A stretch of DNA of 62,583 nt from Clostridia bacterium (GTDB lineage: Bacteria; Bacillota; Clostridia; Christensenellales; Aristaeellaceae). Location: the NCBI GenBank assembly GCA_017430225.1, contig JAFRNK010000111.1, positions 1 to 62,583 on the forward strand, given 5' to 3'. The first letter of the stretch is position 1. Each line of letters starts with the position of its first letter. A program made the translations under genes and the position numbers. The notes under the pieces were generated by a model, which did no database searches, had not been told where the DNA came from, and was given only the letters and a program-made list of their open reading frames with translations. Shown here piece by piece: positions 44,298 to 53,430 of the stretch.

Positions 44298-45764
44298 ATG
44301 GATCCCAGACTGATGATCGGCCAGCGTCTGGCCGTGGGCTTTGACGGCCCGACCATCCCGCAGGACTTTGTCGACCTGGTGCGCGAGTACAAGGTGGGCA
44401 ACGTCATCCTGTTCCGCAGGAACGTGCAGAGCTTCGAGCAGCTGCGCACGCTGTGCGCGGACATCCGCGCACTGATCGTGCGCGAAACGGGCATCGAGCC
44501 CTACATCATGATCGACGAAGAGTGCGGGCGCGTGTCCAGGCTTGAGCACATCGCCGTGAAGACGCCGTGCGTGCTGGCCATCGGCGCGACCGGAGACCCG
44601 GAGAACGCCCGGAAGATCGGACGGCTCATCGGCGAAGAACTGCGGGCGGCGGGCGTCAACTTCAACCTGGCGCCGGTGCTCGACTGCCTGACGCATCCCG
44701 AAGCCGCGGGCGGCAACCGCAGCTTTGCCACGGAGCCCGAGAAGGTCGCTGAATTCGGCGTCGCCTATATCCAGGGTGTGCAGGAGACGGGCGTCCTGGC
44801 CTGCGGCAAGCATTTCCCCGGACACGGCGATACCGACGTGGACTCCCACCTGGCGCTGCCGGTCGTGGACAAGCCGGCCGAGGTCGTCTGGAACCGCGAA
44901 CTGGTCAGCTTCCGTGCGGGCATCGCGGCGGGACTGAAAGCGATCATGTCCGCGCACGTGGTCTTCCCGGCCTTTGAGCCGGAGCGCATCCCGGGCACGG
45001 TGTCGCGCAACGTAATCACCGGCCTCATGCGTGAGAAGCTCGGGTTCAAGGGGATCATCCTGAGCGACGGCATGGAAATGAACGCGGTCATGGATATGTT
45101 CGGCATCGAGGAAGGCACCCGCCGCGCGCTGGCGGCTGGCATCGATATCGCGCTCATCTGCCATTCGGCGGACCAGGCCCGCGCCGCGTGCAATTACCTG
45201 TACAAGTCGCTGGACAACGGCACCTTCGACCCGGCGGAAATGGAGGAGCGGTTCCGGCATATCGTGGAGCGCAAGCAGAGCCTGCCGCTGGCCGCGGGAG
45301 ACGGAAGCGAGTTCGGGAACGAGCAGCAGAAAGCGACGGCGAGGGAAGTCATGCGCAAAGCAGTGCGAGTGTGCCATGCGCCGGACGACAGGCCGCTGCC
45401 GAAGCTGGGCGCGGATACGGTCTTCCTGGGCGTCGACGCGCGCGCGGAATCCTTCGCCAGCGACAACGTGCCCCTGAACGGCGCTCTCTGCTGTGCGGAA
45501 GCGTTCGGCGGGAAGTACATCGGACTTGACGAGGATGTGCCGGAAGGCACGAAGAAGGCAGTCGTCTTCCTGACCCGCCATCCCGACCTGCAGAAGGCGA
45601 TCGACGCCGCCTGCCGCATGGCGGACGCCGGGATCGAAGTGATCGCTGTGGACATGAACGTGCCCTACATCCTGAAGGGCCTGCCGGAAAAAACCTGGCA
45701 GATCGAGGCATGGCAGTATGACGAGCTTTCCCTCGCGCCGGTCATGGAGCTGCTGAAAGCGTAA
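44298..45764 (+). CDS. nagZ: GH3 beta-N-acetylhexosaminidase (NagZ-like)
   Basis: A 488-residue GH3 enzyme without a signal peptide. The NagZ-type loop KHFPGHGDTDVDSHLALP holds the catalytic Asp-His dyad, and the nucleophile Asp lies in GIILSDGMEM. NagZ releases GlcNAc from the nonreducing end of GlcNAc-MurNAc fragments. Together with NamZ upstream this gives both steps needed to break the chain to single amino sugars. About 150 extra residues follow the catalytic barrel. ATG follows TTGGAGG. Confidence 0.88.
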   Translation: MDPRLMIGQRLAVGFDGPTIPQDFVDLVREYKVGNVILFRRNVQSFEQLRTLCADIRALIVRETGIEPYIMIDEECGRVSRLEHIAVKTPCVLAIGATGDPENARKIGRLIGEELRAAGVNFNLAPVLDCLTHPEAAGGNRSFATEPEKVAEFGVAYIQGVQETGVLACGKHFPGHGDTDVDSHLALPVVDKPAEVVWNRELVSFRAGIAAGLKAIMSAHVVFPAFEPERIPGTVSRNVITGLMREKLGFKGIILSDGMEMNAVMDMFGIEEGTRRALAAGIDIALICHSADQARAACNYLYKSLDNGTFDPAEMEERFRHIVERKQSLPLAAGDGSEFGNEQQKATAREVMRKAVRVCHAPDDRPLPKLGADTVFLGVDARAESFASDNVPLNGALCCAEAFGGKYIGLDEDVPEGTKKAVVFLTRHPDLQKAIDAACRMADAGIEVIAVDMNVPYILKGLPEKTWQIEAWQYDELSLAPVMELLKA

Positions 45765-45800
45765 AACCATAAAAGGAACTATTGCACAAATTATTGAATA

Positions 45801-46149
45801 CCCTCATCTGTCACGCCTGCGGCGTGACAATGTTCCTCAATTCGGCATTGTCGCGCTTCGCGCTCTGTGCCTCATTGCGGCTTCACCCGCCTTCATTGCC
45901 CACTGGGGGCGGCGGCCTCCGCCGCCCCCGAGATCGGGGGGAAGGCTTTTTTATGCTAATCAAGCAGTGTTTATAAAATGGATTCACTCTCTTCTTGTTT
46001 TTTCGGACGGTTCAAAGAGCATATTATAGGCTTTTTATAATCTTTGGAGAAGTTTGAATGATGGGAGCATAACTATTTGAGAGCACGAAACAAAAGCCTT
46101 CCCCCGATCTCGGGGGAAGGTGGCCGAACGTAGTGAGGTCGGATGAGGG
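45801..46149. repeat. Dispersed palindromic element, family C
   Basis: The ends are CCCTCATC (45801-45808) and GATGAGGG (46142-46149). A second inverted pair, CCGAGATCGGGGGGAAGGC and GCCTTCCCCCGATCTCGG (about 45928-45946 and 46096-46113), encloses an AT-rich centre with a CCGCC hairpin at 45905-45929. Similar end sequences are common in dispersed elements of gut Clostridia. No protein is encoded (short open frames on both strands lack ribosome sites). Confidence 0.7.
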
Positions 46150-46192
46150 CAGCTTTGCTGATATGCAGCAATCTCTTTTTCGGTTTATGGCG

Positions 46193-46879
46193 TTACGGCT
46201 TGCACCGTTGGCAGGGCGTATATCCCTGGTCGATCAGGGACGTGCGGGTGGTGATGGTGGTCTTTTTGTTTTCCGCGGCGGTCCTGTCGAGCTCGGAACA
46301 GCCGGGCAGGTGGAATTTCATGGTTTTCGTGTTCAGGACGTAGCGTTTTCTGACGGCCGTGGGAGTCGCGGTCGCTTTCCTGGATCTCGGGGTCGGCGAA
46401 GGCGTGGCCGTGATCTTTTTCGTCGGCCTGGGTGTCGCGGTGGGTGCCGGCGTGGCCTGGGCGGTAAAGACGTTGGCCTTGGCGTCGGCGGCCAGGGCCC
46501 GCAGCGCAGCTGAAGACGACGCGTCTGACGCGACGGTGATCAGCCCGGCGACGGTCAGCTGATAAAAACCGGTTTCGCGGATATAGCCTTCCCTGATAGC
46601 ATTGCCGCTGACATAGCGAATCCTGAGCCAGTTTATCTTGTTGTAGGTCTGGGAGGTCAGGATCGCGCAGACCTGATAATCATTGAGCTGATCGGAAGCG
46701 GTCCTGGCGGTCACCGATTTATAGACAGGGATTCCTGAACCGTCGTTCATGTGCGCGATGCCGAACGGCACGGAACGGTTGAGGGGTTCCGTCAGTTCGT
46801 CTGCGGCGGAACAGGAGCAGAGACCGATCAGCAAAGCCATGATGAGGAAAGCAGCGAAAACGGCTCGTTTTTTGTTCAT
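46193..46879 (-). CDS. Lipoprotein with SH3-like region and C-terminal Ada-type zinc-binding module
   Basis: A 228-residue exported protein. Residues 1-21 form a signal peptide with a lipobox around LIGLCSC. Residues about 30-125 look like an SH3-type wall-binding module. Then a Thr/Pro-rich linker leads to a C-terminal block (KFHLPGCSELDRTAAEN and GYTPCQRCKP) with the Cys-Cys-Cys pattern of the zinc-binding module found at the end of nuclease-like secreted proteins. Start at 46879 follows AGGAGG; it overlaps the MATE stop (ATGA), so the two are in one operon. Confidence 0.78.
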   Translation of the reverse strand: MNKKRAVFAAFLIMALLIGLCSCSAADELTEPLNRSVPFGIAHMNDGSGIPVYKSVTARTASDQLNDYQVCAILTSQTYNKINWLRIRYVSGNAIREGYIRETGFYQLTVAGLITVASDASSSAALRALAADAKANVFTAQATPAPTATPRPTKKITATPSPTPRSRKATATPTAVRKRYVLNTKTMKFHLPGCSELDRTAAENKKTTITTRTSLIDQGYTPCQRCKP

Positions 46880-48246
46880 GCGGGTGCCTCCTGGTTGGTT
46901 TTGATCAGCTTTTTCGCCCTGACGCGGAACGCGGCCGCGCGCAGCAGCCACTCCATGGCCAGGGCGATCCACAGGCCCGGGACGCCGAGGCCGAGCCGGA
47001 CCGTCAGCAGATAGCCCAGCGCGCAGCGGCCGAGCGCCAGGGCGAGCACCGAAACGGCGCTGGCATACGTGCTTTCGCCCACGATGCGCAGGGTCATCGG
47101 CAATACGTTCGAATCACACCACAGGAAGGGCATGGCGACTGCGGCGATGGACAGCGCGGTATAGACGATCGCGGTGCCCTGTTCCGTCGCGTGGTACAGG
47201 CGCAGCAGGAGCGGCATCAGCGGGTACAGCACCAGCAGGGTGGCCAGCTGGACGAAACGCCCGATGCGGATGATGTTGCGGCTGTACTGCCAGGTCAGGT
47301 CTGTCCGTTTTGCGCCGTAGCACTGGCCGCAGACGGTGCTGGCCAGGGAGACCATCGCGGTGCCGGTGATGGTGAACAGGTTCAGGATGGAATTGGAAAC
47401 CGCGTGCGCGGCCAGGTCCGTGGTGGTCAGGTGCGCAAGATAAACCTGAACCAGCAGCATCCCGCCCTGGGTGAGCAGGGATTCGAGCGCGAGCGGCAGG
47501 CCGAGTGCCGCGATCTCGCGGGTCACCGCGGGCCGGAAATGCAGGAAATCGCTGATGCGGACGTGATACACGTTGTGCGTCAGCAGCCAGACGAGCGCCA
47601 GCCCCATGCCCAGCACGCGCGCGATGATGTAGGAGAAGCCCGATCCGTCCACGCCCAGGTGAAAGACGTTGATCAGCAGCAGGCTCAGTACCAGGTGGGC
47701 GACGTTGATCACAACGGTCAGGAGCAGGCTTGAGCGTGTATCGCCCAAACTGCGGAAAACGCAGAAGATCGCGTTAAAAATCGAAAATGGGATGAATGAA
47801 ATGGCCATCAGCCGCATATAGCGGATCGCGTACTCCTTCAGCAGCGGTTCCACACTGGGATACAGCAGGCTGACCAGCGGCTCCGAAAACGCGAAGAGCA
47901 AGGTACTCAGGATAATGGCGATGCCGCCGCAGAGCCCGGTAACTTCCCCGATGGCAAGGCGCACCGCGTTCATATCCCCGCTGCCCTTGGCGCGGGAGAC
48001 GATGATCGTGCCGCCGGTGGCCAGCGACGTGAATATGATCGACACCATGCCGTTGACCGTTCCGACCATGGAGACCGCTGCGATCGCCGCTTCGCCGATG
48101 GAAGAGACCAGTGCCGTGGATATGACGGAAATAAAACAAATAAAGAACGAATCCAGCACGAGGGTCAGGTACATATTCCGCAGCACCGGATAACCGAATT
48201 GCTCTGTCGTCAGCAATTGGTTCAGCTTGCGGTCGAGTCGCTGCAT
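46876..48246 (-). CDS. MATE family efflux transporter
   Basis: A 456-residue membrane protein with twelve predicted spans in two similar halves (VSMVGTVNGMVSIIFTSLATGGTIIVSRAKG and, later, the matching VSLASTVCGQCYGAKR). These Gly-rich loops are typical of MATE exporters, which use Na+ or H+ to expel drugs or metabolites. The start at 48246 (MQRLDRKLN) follows CGGAGG; about 80 further codons upstream are open but contain no better start and overlap truA's promoter region. Its substrate cannot be told. Confidence 0.93.
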   Translation of the reverse strand: MQRLDRKLNQLLTTEQFGYPVLRNMYLTLVLDSFFICFISVISTALVSSIGEAAIAAVSMVGTVNGMVSIIFTSLATGGTIIVSRAKGSGDMNAVRLAIGEVTGLCGGIAIILSTLLFAFSEPLVSLLYPSVEPLLKEYAIRYMRLMAISFIPFSIFNAIFCVFRSLGDTRSSLLLTVVINVAHLVLSLLLINVFHLGVDGSGFSYIIARVLGMGLALVWLLTHNVYHVRISDFLHFRPAVTREIAALGLPLALESLLTQGGMLLVQVYLAHLTTTDLAAHAVSNSILNLFTITGTAMVSLASTVCGQCYGAKRTDLTWQYSRNIIRIGRFVQLATLLVLYPLMPLLLRLYHATEQGTAIVYTALSIAAVAMPFLWCDSNVLPMTLRIVGESTYASAVSVLALALGRCALGYLLTVRLGLGVPGLWIALAMEWLLRAAAFRVRAKKLIKTNQEAPA

Positions 48247-48304
48247 GATGGACCTCCGAGGGATGCGTTCCCTGTACTTGTAAGCCATGAAATCTGCTGA
48301 GAGC

Positions 48305-48333
48305 AGTATAGCAGAAAGCGGGAGCAAAGTAAA
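48305..48333 (-). promoter_or_regulatory. Promoter of the MATE-lipoprotein operon
   Basis: On the minus strand TTTACT (48328-48333), 17 bases, TATACT (48305-48310). Confidence 0.65.
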
Positions 48334-48448
48334 TAGACCGGCTACCCAAAACAAAAAGGATGTGTTATACTGATAGTTGGTAATACGGTTGGAACATGTG
48401 TGGCTGTCGTAAGGCAGTCCGGACAGTTTGAAAGGATACAGCGCTTGT

Positions 48449-49186
48449 ATGAAACGGCTGAAACTGACCCTGGCGTATGAGGGCACGCGCTACGACGGCT
48501 GGCAGCGGCAGGGAAATACCGAAAATACGGTGCAGGGAAGGCTGGAAGCGCTGCTGTCCCGTACTGTTGGCGAGGCGGTGGAAGTTCACGGTTGCGGACG
48601 CACGGACGCCGGCGTGCATGCGCGGATGCAGGTCTGCCACTTCGATGTTTCGGACAGGATGAGTGTGCCTGAACTGCTTTCAGCGCTCAGGCAGTATCTG
48701 CCGGAGGACATCGCCGCGCTGGCGCTGGCGGAAACGGAGCCGCGGTTTCACGCGCGGCTGAGCTGCCGGGAAAAGACTTACGTCTATCGGATCAATACCG
48801 GGGAGACGCGGGATGTGTTCCGGCGGCGGTTTGAGCTATTCGCGCCAGGAAGCCTGGACGAAACCGCGATGGCGGAGGCGGCACGGCTGCTGACCGGGAT
48901 GCACGACTACCGCGCGTTTACGAACAATCACCGGACGAAGAAATCGACAGTCCGCACGGTGACCGGGATCAGGCTGACGCGGGACGGCGAACTGCTGAGC
49001 CTGTGGTTTACGGGGGACGGATTTCTGTACAACATGGTGCGCATCATGACGGGAACGCTGCTGGAAGTGGGCGAAGGAAAGCGAAGGCCTCAGGACATGA
49101 CGGCCATACTCGAGTCCCTCGACCGCGCTCAGGCGGGCCCGATGGCACCGGCGCAGGGACTGACACTGTGGGAGGTCAAGTATTGA
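48449..49186 (+). CDS. truA: tRNA pseudouridine synthase A
   Basis: TruA makes pseudouridine at tRNA positions 38-40. The 245-residue protein has the catalytic Asp53 in GCGRTDAGVHA, YEGTRYDGWQRQ at the N-terminus, and the C-terminal FLYNMVRIMTGTLLEVGEG motif. ATG at 48449 is preferred over a TTG seven codons upstream; the ribosome site (AAAGGA) lies 13 bases before it. The stop overlaps the TTG start of the SNF2 gene. Confidence 0.95.
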   Translation: MKRLKLTLAYEGTRYDGWQRQGNTENTVQGRLEALLSRTVGEAVEVHGCGRTDAGVHARMQVCHFDVSDRMSVPELLSALRQYLPEDIAALALAETEPRFHARLSCREKTYVYRINTGETRDVFRRRFELFAPGSLDETAMAEAARLLTGMHDYRAFTNNHRTKKSTVRTVTGIRLTRDGELLSLWFTGDGFLYNMVRIMTGTLLEVGEGKRRPQDMTAILESLDRAQAGPMAPAQGLTLWEVKY

Positions 49187-52008
49187 ACGGAACGGAATAC
49201 CGCGGCGATCCACTGCTTTCACTGAGCGATCAGCTGCTGAGCGAACGCCTGCCGCTGGACCTTGAGCCGATTCTGGTCATCCGCCCGGAACGGACGGAGA
49301 TCGCGCTGAACGTAATCGACGACCGGCGGCACGCGGTGAGGCAGATGCGGCGCTTCCTGACGGAGTGGCGCGAAGGCCGGAGGCTCATGCTGGATGGGCG
49401 GACGTCCATCGATCTTACGGAATGGCGGTTTCATCGGAAGGATCAGGCGTTTTTGAATGAACTAAGCCTGATTTTCGCGGAATCGGACGACGAATTGCAC
49501 ATCGTCGACGGCGGGCGCTGCCTGCCGCTCAGTGAGTCTGCGCTGCGGCGCGTGCTGGAGCTGTTGTCCAGGCGGAAATTCATCCTGTTCAAAGACCGGA
49601 AGAAGACCCGCCTGACGGGCGTGCAGGAAGGCGAACTGCCGCTGGTATGCCAGGTTTCGGGCAGCGTGCGCGAGCTGCAGGCGCAGATCACGCTCGAAGG
49701 CGAACTGCGCGCGCTGACAAGGGACGGGCAATACGTGCTGTGGCAGAACGCCGTGTGGCGGCTGCCGGAAAAGCAGCGCATCCTGCTCAGCCGGATCGGG
49801 AGCGATCTCGAAAAAGAAAACGCTGTTTATCTGTACCGCGGCCAGGAGGTCAGCCGGTTCCTGAATTCTGCCCTGCCGCTCCTCTATGACGCCATGGCGG
49901 TCAGCCTGGACGGGCAGCTGACGTCCCAACTCAGGCGGTTCAAGCTGCGGGCGAAGATCTACCTGGACCGCCGCGGCGCGGACGTGGAAGCGCGGCTGCG
50001 CTACCTGTATGACCGATACGAGATCAACCCGTTCGCACCCGAGCCGGAAGCGGTGATGCTGTACCGCGACGCGGTCTCGGAGGCGGAGATCATGCGCTGT
50101 CTTTCGGATGCCGGGTTCCACGTGCAGGGCGGCGAAGCGGTGCTGCACGAGACGGAGGGCATCTGGTACCTGATGCATGAAGGCGTGGCGAGGCTCGAAG
50201 GGCTCGCGGAGGTCTTCATGAGCCGCGACTTTGTCAACCTGAAGCCGCACCAGCCGCGCCTGAACGGGCGCATGACCGCGCACGGCGGCGGGATCCAGCT
50301 TGAAATGCTGGACGGGGACCGGCCGATCGACGAGCTGTATCCGCTGATGCGAGCAATCTATGAAAAACAGCACTATTACCGGCTGCGCACCGGCGAATTC
50401 CTTGAACTGACCGGCCTTGAAGGCTGGGAGGACCTTGCGCGCGCGCTGACGGAGGACGAGCAGGCCGACCGGGAGGCGCTGGCGGAAGACAGCCGCCCGC
50501 TGTCCGCTTTCCGTGCCAGCTACCTCAAGCACCTGCTGGAAGAGGCCGACCTGCCGTATACCGCGGACGAGCGGACGGAAGAACTGACCAGCTTCAAATA
50601 TCAGGCGCCGCCGCCCGCGATCGCAGAGCTGAAGCGGTACCAGAGCATAGGCTACCAGTGGCTGATGATGCTCGACCACCTGCAGATGGGCGGCATTCTC
50701 GCGGATGAAATGGGCCTGGGCAAGACGGTGCAGACCATTGCCGCGATCGAGCGCGTGAACGCGCTGGAAGCTGACTGCGCACCTTCTCTCATCGTATCGC
50801 CGACCTCCCTGATCTATAACTGGGCGCGGGAGTTTTCACGTTTCGCGCCGCAGCTCAAGGTGCAGATCATCCAGGGCTCCCAGCCGGAGCGCGAGGCGAT
50901 CTACCAGGCGATGGCAGAAACGCCCGCGCAGGTGCTCATTACGAGTTATCCGCTGCTCCGGCGCGATATCGAGCAGGCGGAACGGCTAAACCTGCGCTTC
51001 GCCGTCCTGGACGAGGCGCAGCAGATCAAGAATATGCAGTCCGTCTCCGCACGCACGGTCAAGCGCCTCAACGCGCGTACGCGCGTCGCGCTCACGGGCA
51101 CCCCGCTGGAGAACCACGTCGGGGAGCTCTGGTCGCTGATGGACTTCTGCCTGCCGGGATACCTGCCCCGGTACGGCATTTTCCTGCGCCGGTACGACGA
51201 AGAGGGCGACCTGGACGACCTGCGTCGACGCATCCGGCCTTTCCTGCTGCGCCGCGTCAAGGAGGACGTGCTCGCGGAACTGCCTGAACGGCTGGAGACG
51301 ATGCTCTTCGCCGAGATGACGGAGGCACAGAAGAAGGTTTACGACGCGGTGGTATGGCAGTGCCGCAGCCGCCTGGAGCGCACGGTGCGCGAACGCGGCT
51401 TCGACCGCGCGCAGGTCGAGATCCTGTCCGCGATGACCCAGCTCAGGGAAATCTGCTGCCATCCGGCGCTGTGCATGGACGGATATATCGAAGGCTCCGG
51501 CAAGGAAGAACTGTTCATCGACATCGCGCTGCCCGCGCTGGCGGCTGGGCACCGGATGCTGGTGTTCTCACAGTTCACGCGCATGCTGAACCTGCTGGAA
51601 CAGCGGCTGCACGCAGAAGGGGTCACAACCTTGTACCTGGACGGCGCGACGCCGACTTCCGAACGTCAGGAGTTGACCGAGCGGTTCAACAACGGCGAGG
51701 GACAGGTCTTCCTGATCTCGCTGAAAGCGGGCGGCACGGGCCTCAACCTGACAGGCGCGGACATGGTCATTCATTACGACCCGTGGTGGAATCCCACCTC
51801 GCAGGAGCAGGCGACTTCCCGCGCCCACCGCCTGGGCCAGACGCGGCCGGTGACCGTGCTCAGCCTGGTCACCCACGGCACGATCGAGGAGCAGGTGGTC
51901 CGCCTCGGTGAACGCAAGAAGAATCTTTTCGACCGCCTGATCACGCCGGGCGAAGCCCTGCCCGACGCGCTGACGCAGGACGAGATCATGGGGCTGTTCA
52001 GGAACTGA
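49183..52008 (+). CDS. SNF2-type DEAD/DEAH-box ATPase
   Basis: A 941-residue SWI/SNF-family ATPase. The catalytic core occupies the last 460 residues: Walker A in DEMGLGKTVQT (residues 508-518), LDEAQQIKN (610 on), TGTPLENHVGELWSLMDF, and LISLKAGGTGLNLTGAD with HYDPWWNP and RAHRLGQTR. The N-terminal 450 residues fit the SNF2-associated bacterial domain. The start is TTG at 49183, seven bases after GGGAGGT and overlapping truA's stop (TTGA); the frame opens 60 codons earlier but inside truA. No SWIM zinc motif is present. It remodels DNA or protein-DNA complexes; the target is unknown. Confidence 0.93.
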   Translation: MNGTEYRGDPLLSLSDQLLSERLPLDLEPILVIRPERTEIALNVIDDRRHAVRQMRRFLTEWREGRRLMLDGRTSIDLTEWRFHRKDQAFLNELSLIFAESDDELHIVDGGRCLPLSESALRRVLELLSRRKFILFKDRKKTRLTGVQEGELPLVCQVSGSVRELQAQITLEGELRALTRDGQYVLWQNAVWRLPEKQRILLSRIGSDLEKENAVYLYRGQEVSRFLNSALPLLYDAMAVSLDGQLTSQLRRFKLRAKIYLDRRGADVEARLRYLYDRYEINPFAPEPEAVMLYRDAVSEAEIMRCLSDAGFHVQGGEAVLHETEGIWYLMHEGVARLEGLAEVFMSRDFVNLKPHQPRLNGRMTAHGGGIQLEMLDGDRPIDELYPLMRAIYEKQHYYRLRTGEFLELTGLEGWEDLARALTEDEQADREALAEDSRPLSAFRASYLKHLLEEADLPYTADERTEELTSFKYQAPPPAIAELKRYQSIGYQWLMMLDHLQMGGILADEMGLGKTVQTIAAIERVNALEADCAPSLIVSPTSLIYNWAREFSRFAPQLKVQIIQGSQPEREAIYQAMAETPAQVLITSYPLLRRDIEQAERLNLRFAVLDEAQQIKNMQSVSARTVKRLNARTRVALTGTPLENHVGELWSLMDFCLPGYLPRYGIFLRRYDEEGDLDDLRRRIRPFLLRRVKEDVLAELPERLETMLFAEMTEAQKKVYDAVVWQCRSRLERTVRERGFDRAQVEILSAMTQLREICCHPALCMDGYIEGSGKEELFIDIALPALAAGHRMLVFSQFTRMLNLLEQRLHAEGVTTLYLDGATPTSERQELTERFNNGEGQVFLISLKAGGTGLNLTGADMVIHYDPWWNPTSQEQATSRAHRLGQTRPVTVLSLVTHGTIEEQVVRLGERKKNLFDRLITPGEALPDALTQDEIMGLFRN

Positions 52009-52062
52009 GTATTGTCACTGTTATACTCGTTTCATAAAGAATCATGCGAAGGAGATCTCTAT

Positions 52063-52791
52063 ATGTCACATCGTGTTACGCGCACATTGGCCGCCCTTAT
52101 CATTGTGCTGTGCCTGGCAAACTCGGTTTCCGCTCTTGCGGACAACACACGATACAGGGAGTATCCCGAAAGAGCAGTCGCGCGGATGTATGTCAAGTAT
52201 AACTGCCGCTGCGAGCGCGTCGGGAACGGCACCATGGTCGGACGCCGCGGCCTGATCACAGCGGGCCACCTGCTGGTCTGCCCGTATCACGGCCAATGGG
52301 CAAATACGATCCAGTTCAAATTCGGGGTCAAGAACAGCAAAAACTGTATCTACACCTATACGGGAAGTTATCACATATACGTGTATGATACTTTCAAACA
52401 GTCCAATGGCACAGTTAAGTACAGCGCAGAAAACAACATTGGCTATGTCATCTTCGACAAGAACGTCGGCGACACGACCGGATGGTACGGAATCTACGCG
52501 CCGAGCGCCTACGACCTGACAGGCGAGTGGTACCATTGGATGGGATACAAGAACTGGGAGATGTGGGCCGATTACGGATTCCTGAACGCCAGCGACAACA
52601 GCAATGTTTTCAGCTTCAACAGCTATCAGGACGCGTATTTCCAGGGATCCGGCATCTACAACTGGGACGAAGGCTGCGAAGGACCGACACTCGTCGGCGT
52701 ATACATCAGTGACGAGAACGGAAAATGCTACGGCCGGAAGGTCACGCAAAACGTGATCGACGATATGCGCAAGCACGGCGCGTTCAACTGA
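52063..52791 (+). CDS. Secreted chymotrypsin-like protein with a Cys at the nucleophile position
   Basis: A 242-residue exported protein. Residues 1-26 are a signal peptide. The rest fits the clan PA (chymotrypsin) fold: RRGLITAGHLL gives the catalytic His69. The usual Asp before a strand (nDxA) reads NNIGYVIF, with Asn125. The nucleophile motif GxSGGP reads EGCEGP, with Cys205. So the pattern is His-Asn-Cys, as in viral 3C-like cysteine proteases or an inactive relative. Further cysteines (48, 50, 73, 95, 222) may form disulfides. Start at 52063 follows GAAGGAGA. The gene follows the SNF2 gene by 54 bases. Confidence 0.68.
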   Translation: MSHRVTRTLAALIIVLCLANSVSALADNTRYREYPERAVARMYVKYNCRCERVGNGTMVGRRGLITAGHLLVCPYHGQWANTIQFKFGVKNSKNCIYTYTGSYHIYVYDTFKQSNGTVKYSAENNIGYVIFDKNVGDTTGWYGIYAPSAYDLTGEWYHWMGYKNWEMWADYGFLNASDNSNVFSFNSYQDAYFQGSGIYNWDEGCEGPTLVGVYISDENGKCYGRKVTQNVIDDMRKHGAFN

Positions 52792-52796
52792 CTGTT

Positions 52797-53387
52797 ATGT
52801 GCGGACGCTTTTATGTGCCGGAAGATGATATGGACGAGATGATCGTCCGGATCGTCGAAGCGGCGGACGCGCGCGCCGGGCGGCTGGAAAACGGGCCGGT
52901 GGCGCGGGGCGAGGTTTTCCCGATGCAGAACGTGGCTGCGCTGGCGCTTTCTCGGACCGGGCAGAAAGACGCCTTTCTCATGCGCTGGGGATACACCCTC
53001 GGAAACGGGAAACAGCTGATCAACACGCGCAGCGAGACGGCGCACGAAAAACCTTTGTTCAGGGACTCCTTCGCGCACAGGCGCTGCCTGATTCCCGCGG
53101 CGTATTATTTCGAATGGCAGCGCAGCGGACCGGAGAAGCAGCGTTTCGCGCTGCGGCCGGCCTGGGACGGCCCGGTCTGGCTGATGGGCATCTACCGGTA
53201 TGAAGAAGGCCGGCGCCTGCCCGTGCTCTCGATCCTGACGCGGCCGGCCGCGCCGGAAATCGCGTTTATCCACGACAGGATGCCGGCTATCTGCCCGCCG
53301 GACAGGACGGACGAGTGGCTGGACCCGAGCGCGGAGCCGCAATTATTGACGTCCCTGCCGCAGCCGATGCAGTATCGGGCGGGCTGA
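52797..53387 (+). CDS. SRAP-type abasic-site protein (YedK/HMCES family)
   Basis: A 196-residue SRAP domain protein. Met1 is followed by the catalytic Cys2 (MCGRF), and NTRSETAHEKPLF, RRCLIPAAYYFEWQ and LTRPAAPEIAFIHDRMP with His around residue 160 are conserved. SRAP proteins cross-link to abasic sites in single-stranded DNA and protect them. The start is 5 bases after the protease-like gene stop with no clear ribosome site, so translation probably depends on the upstream gene. Confidence 0.92.
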   Translation: MCGRFYVPEDDMDEMIVRIVEAADARAGRLENGPVARGEVFPMQNVAALALSRTGQKDAFLMRWGYTLGNGKQLINTRSETAHEKPLFRDSFAHRRCLIPAAYYFEWQRSGPEKQRFALRPAWDGPVWLMGIYRYEEGRRLPVLSILTRPAAPEIAFIHDRMPAICPPDRTDEWLDPSAEPQLLTSLPQPMQYRAG

Positions 53388-53395
53388 AAAAAGCA

Positions 53396-53424
53396 TTGAC
53401 AAACCGGGCGAAAGATGATATTTT
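53396..53424 (+). promoter_or_regulatory. Promoter of the antiporter riboswitch transcript
   Basis: TTGACA (53396-53401), 17 bases, TATTTT (53419-53424). It begins 9 bases after the SRAP stop. Confidence 0.75.
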
Positions 53425-53430
53425 GAGCGG

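Noticed and set aside
45782-45976. Short frame (64 codons) within repeat family C
   Set aside because: No ribosome site and it consists of repeat arms.
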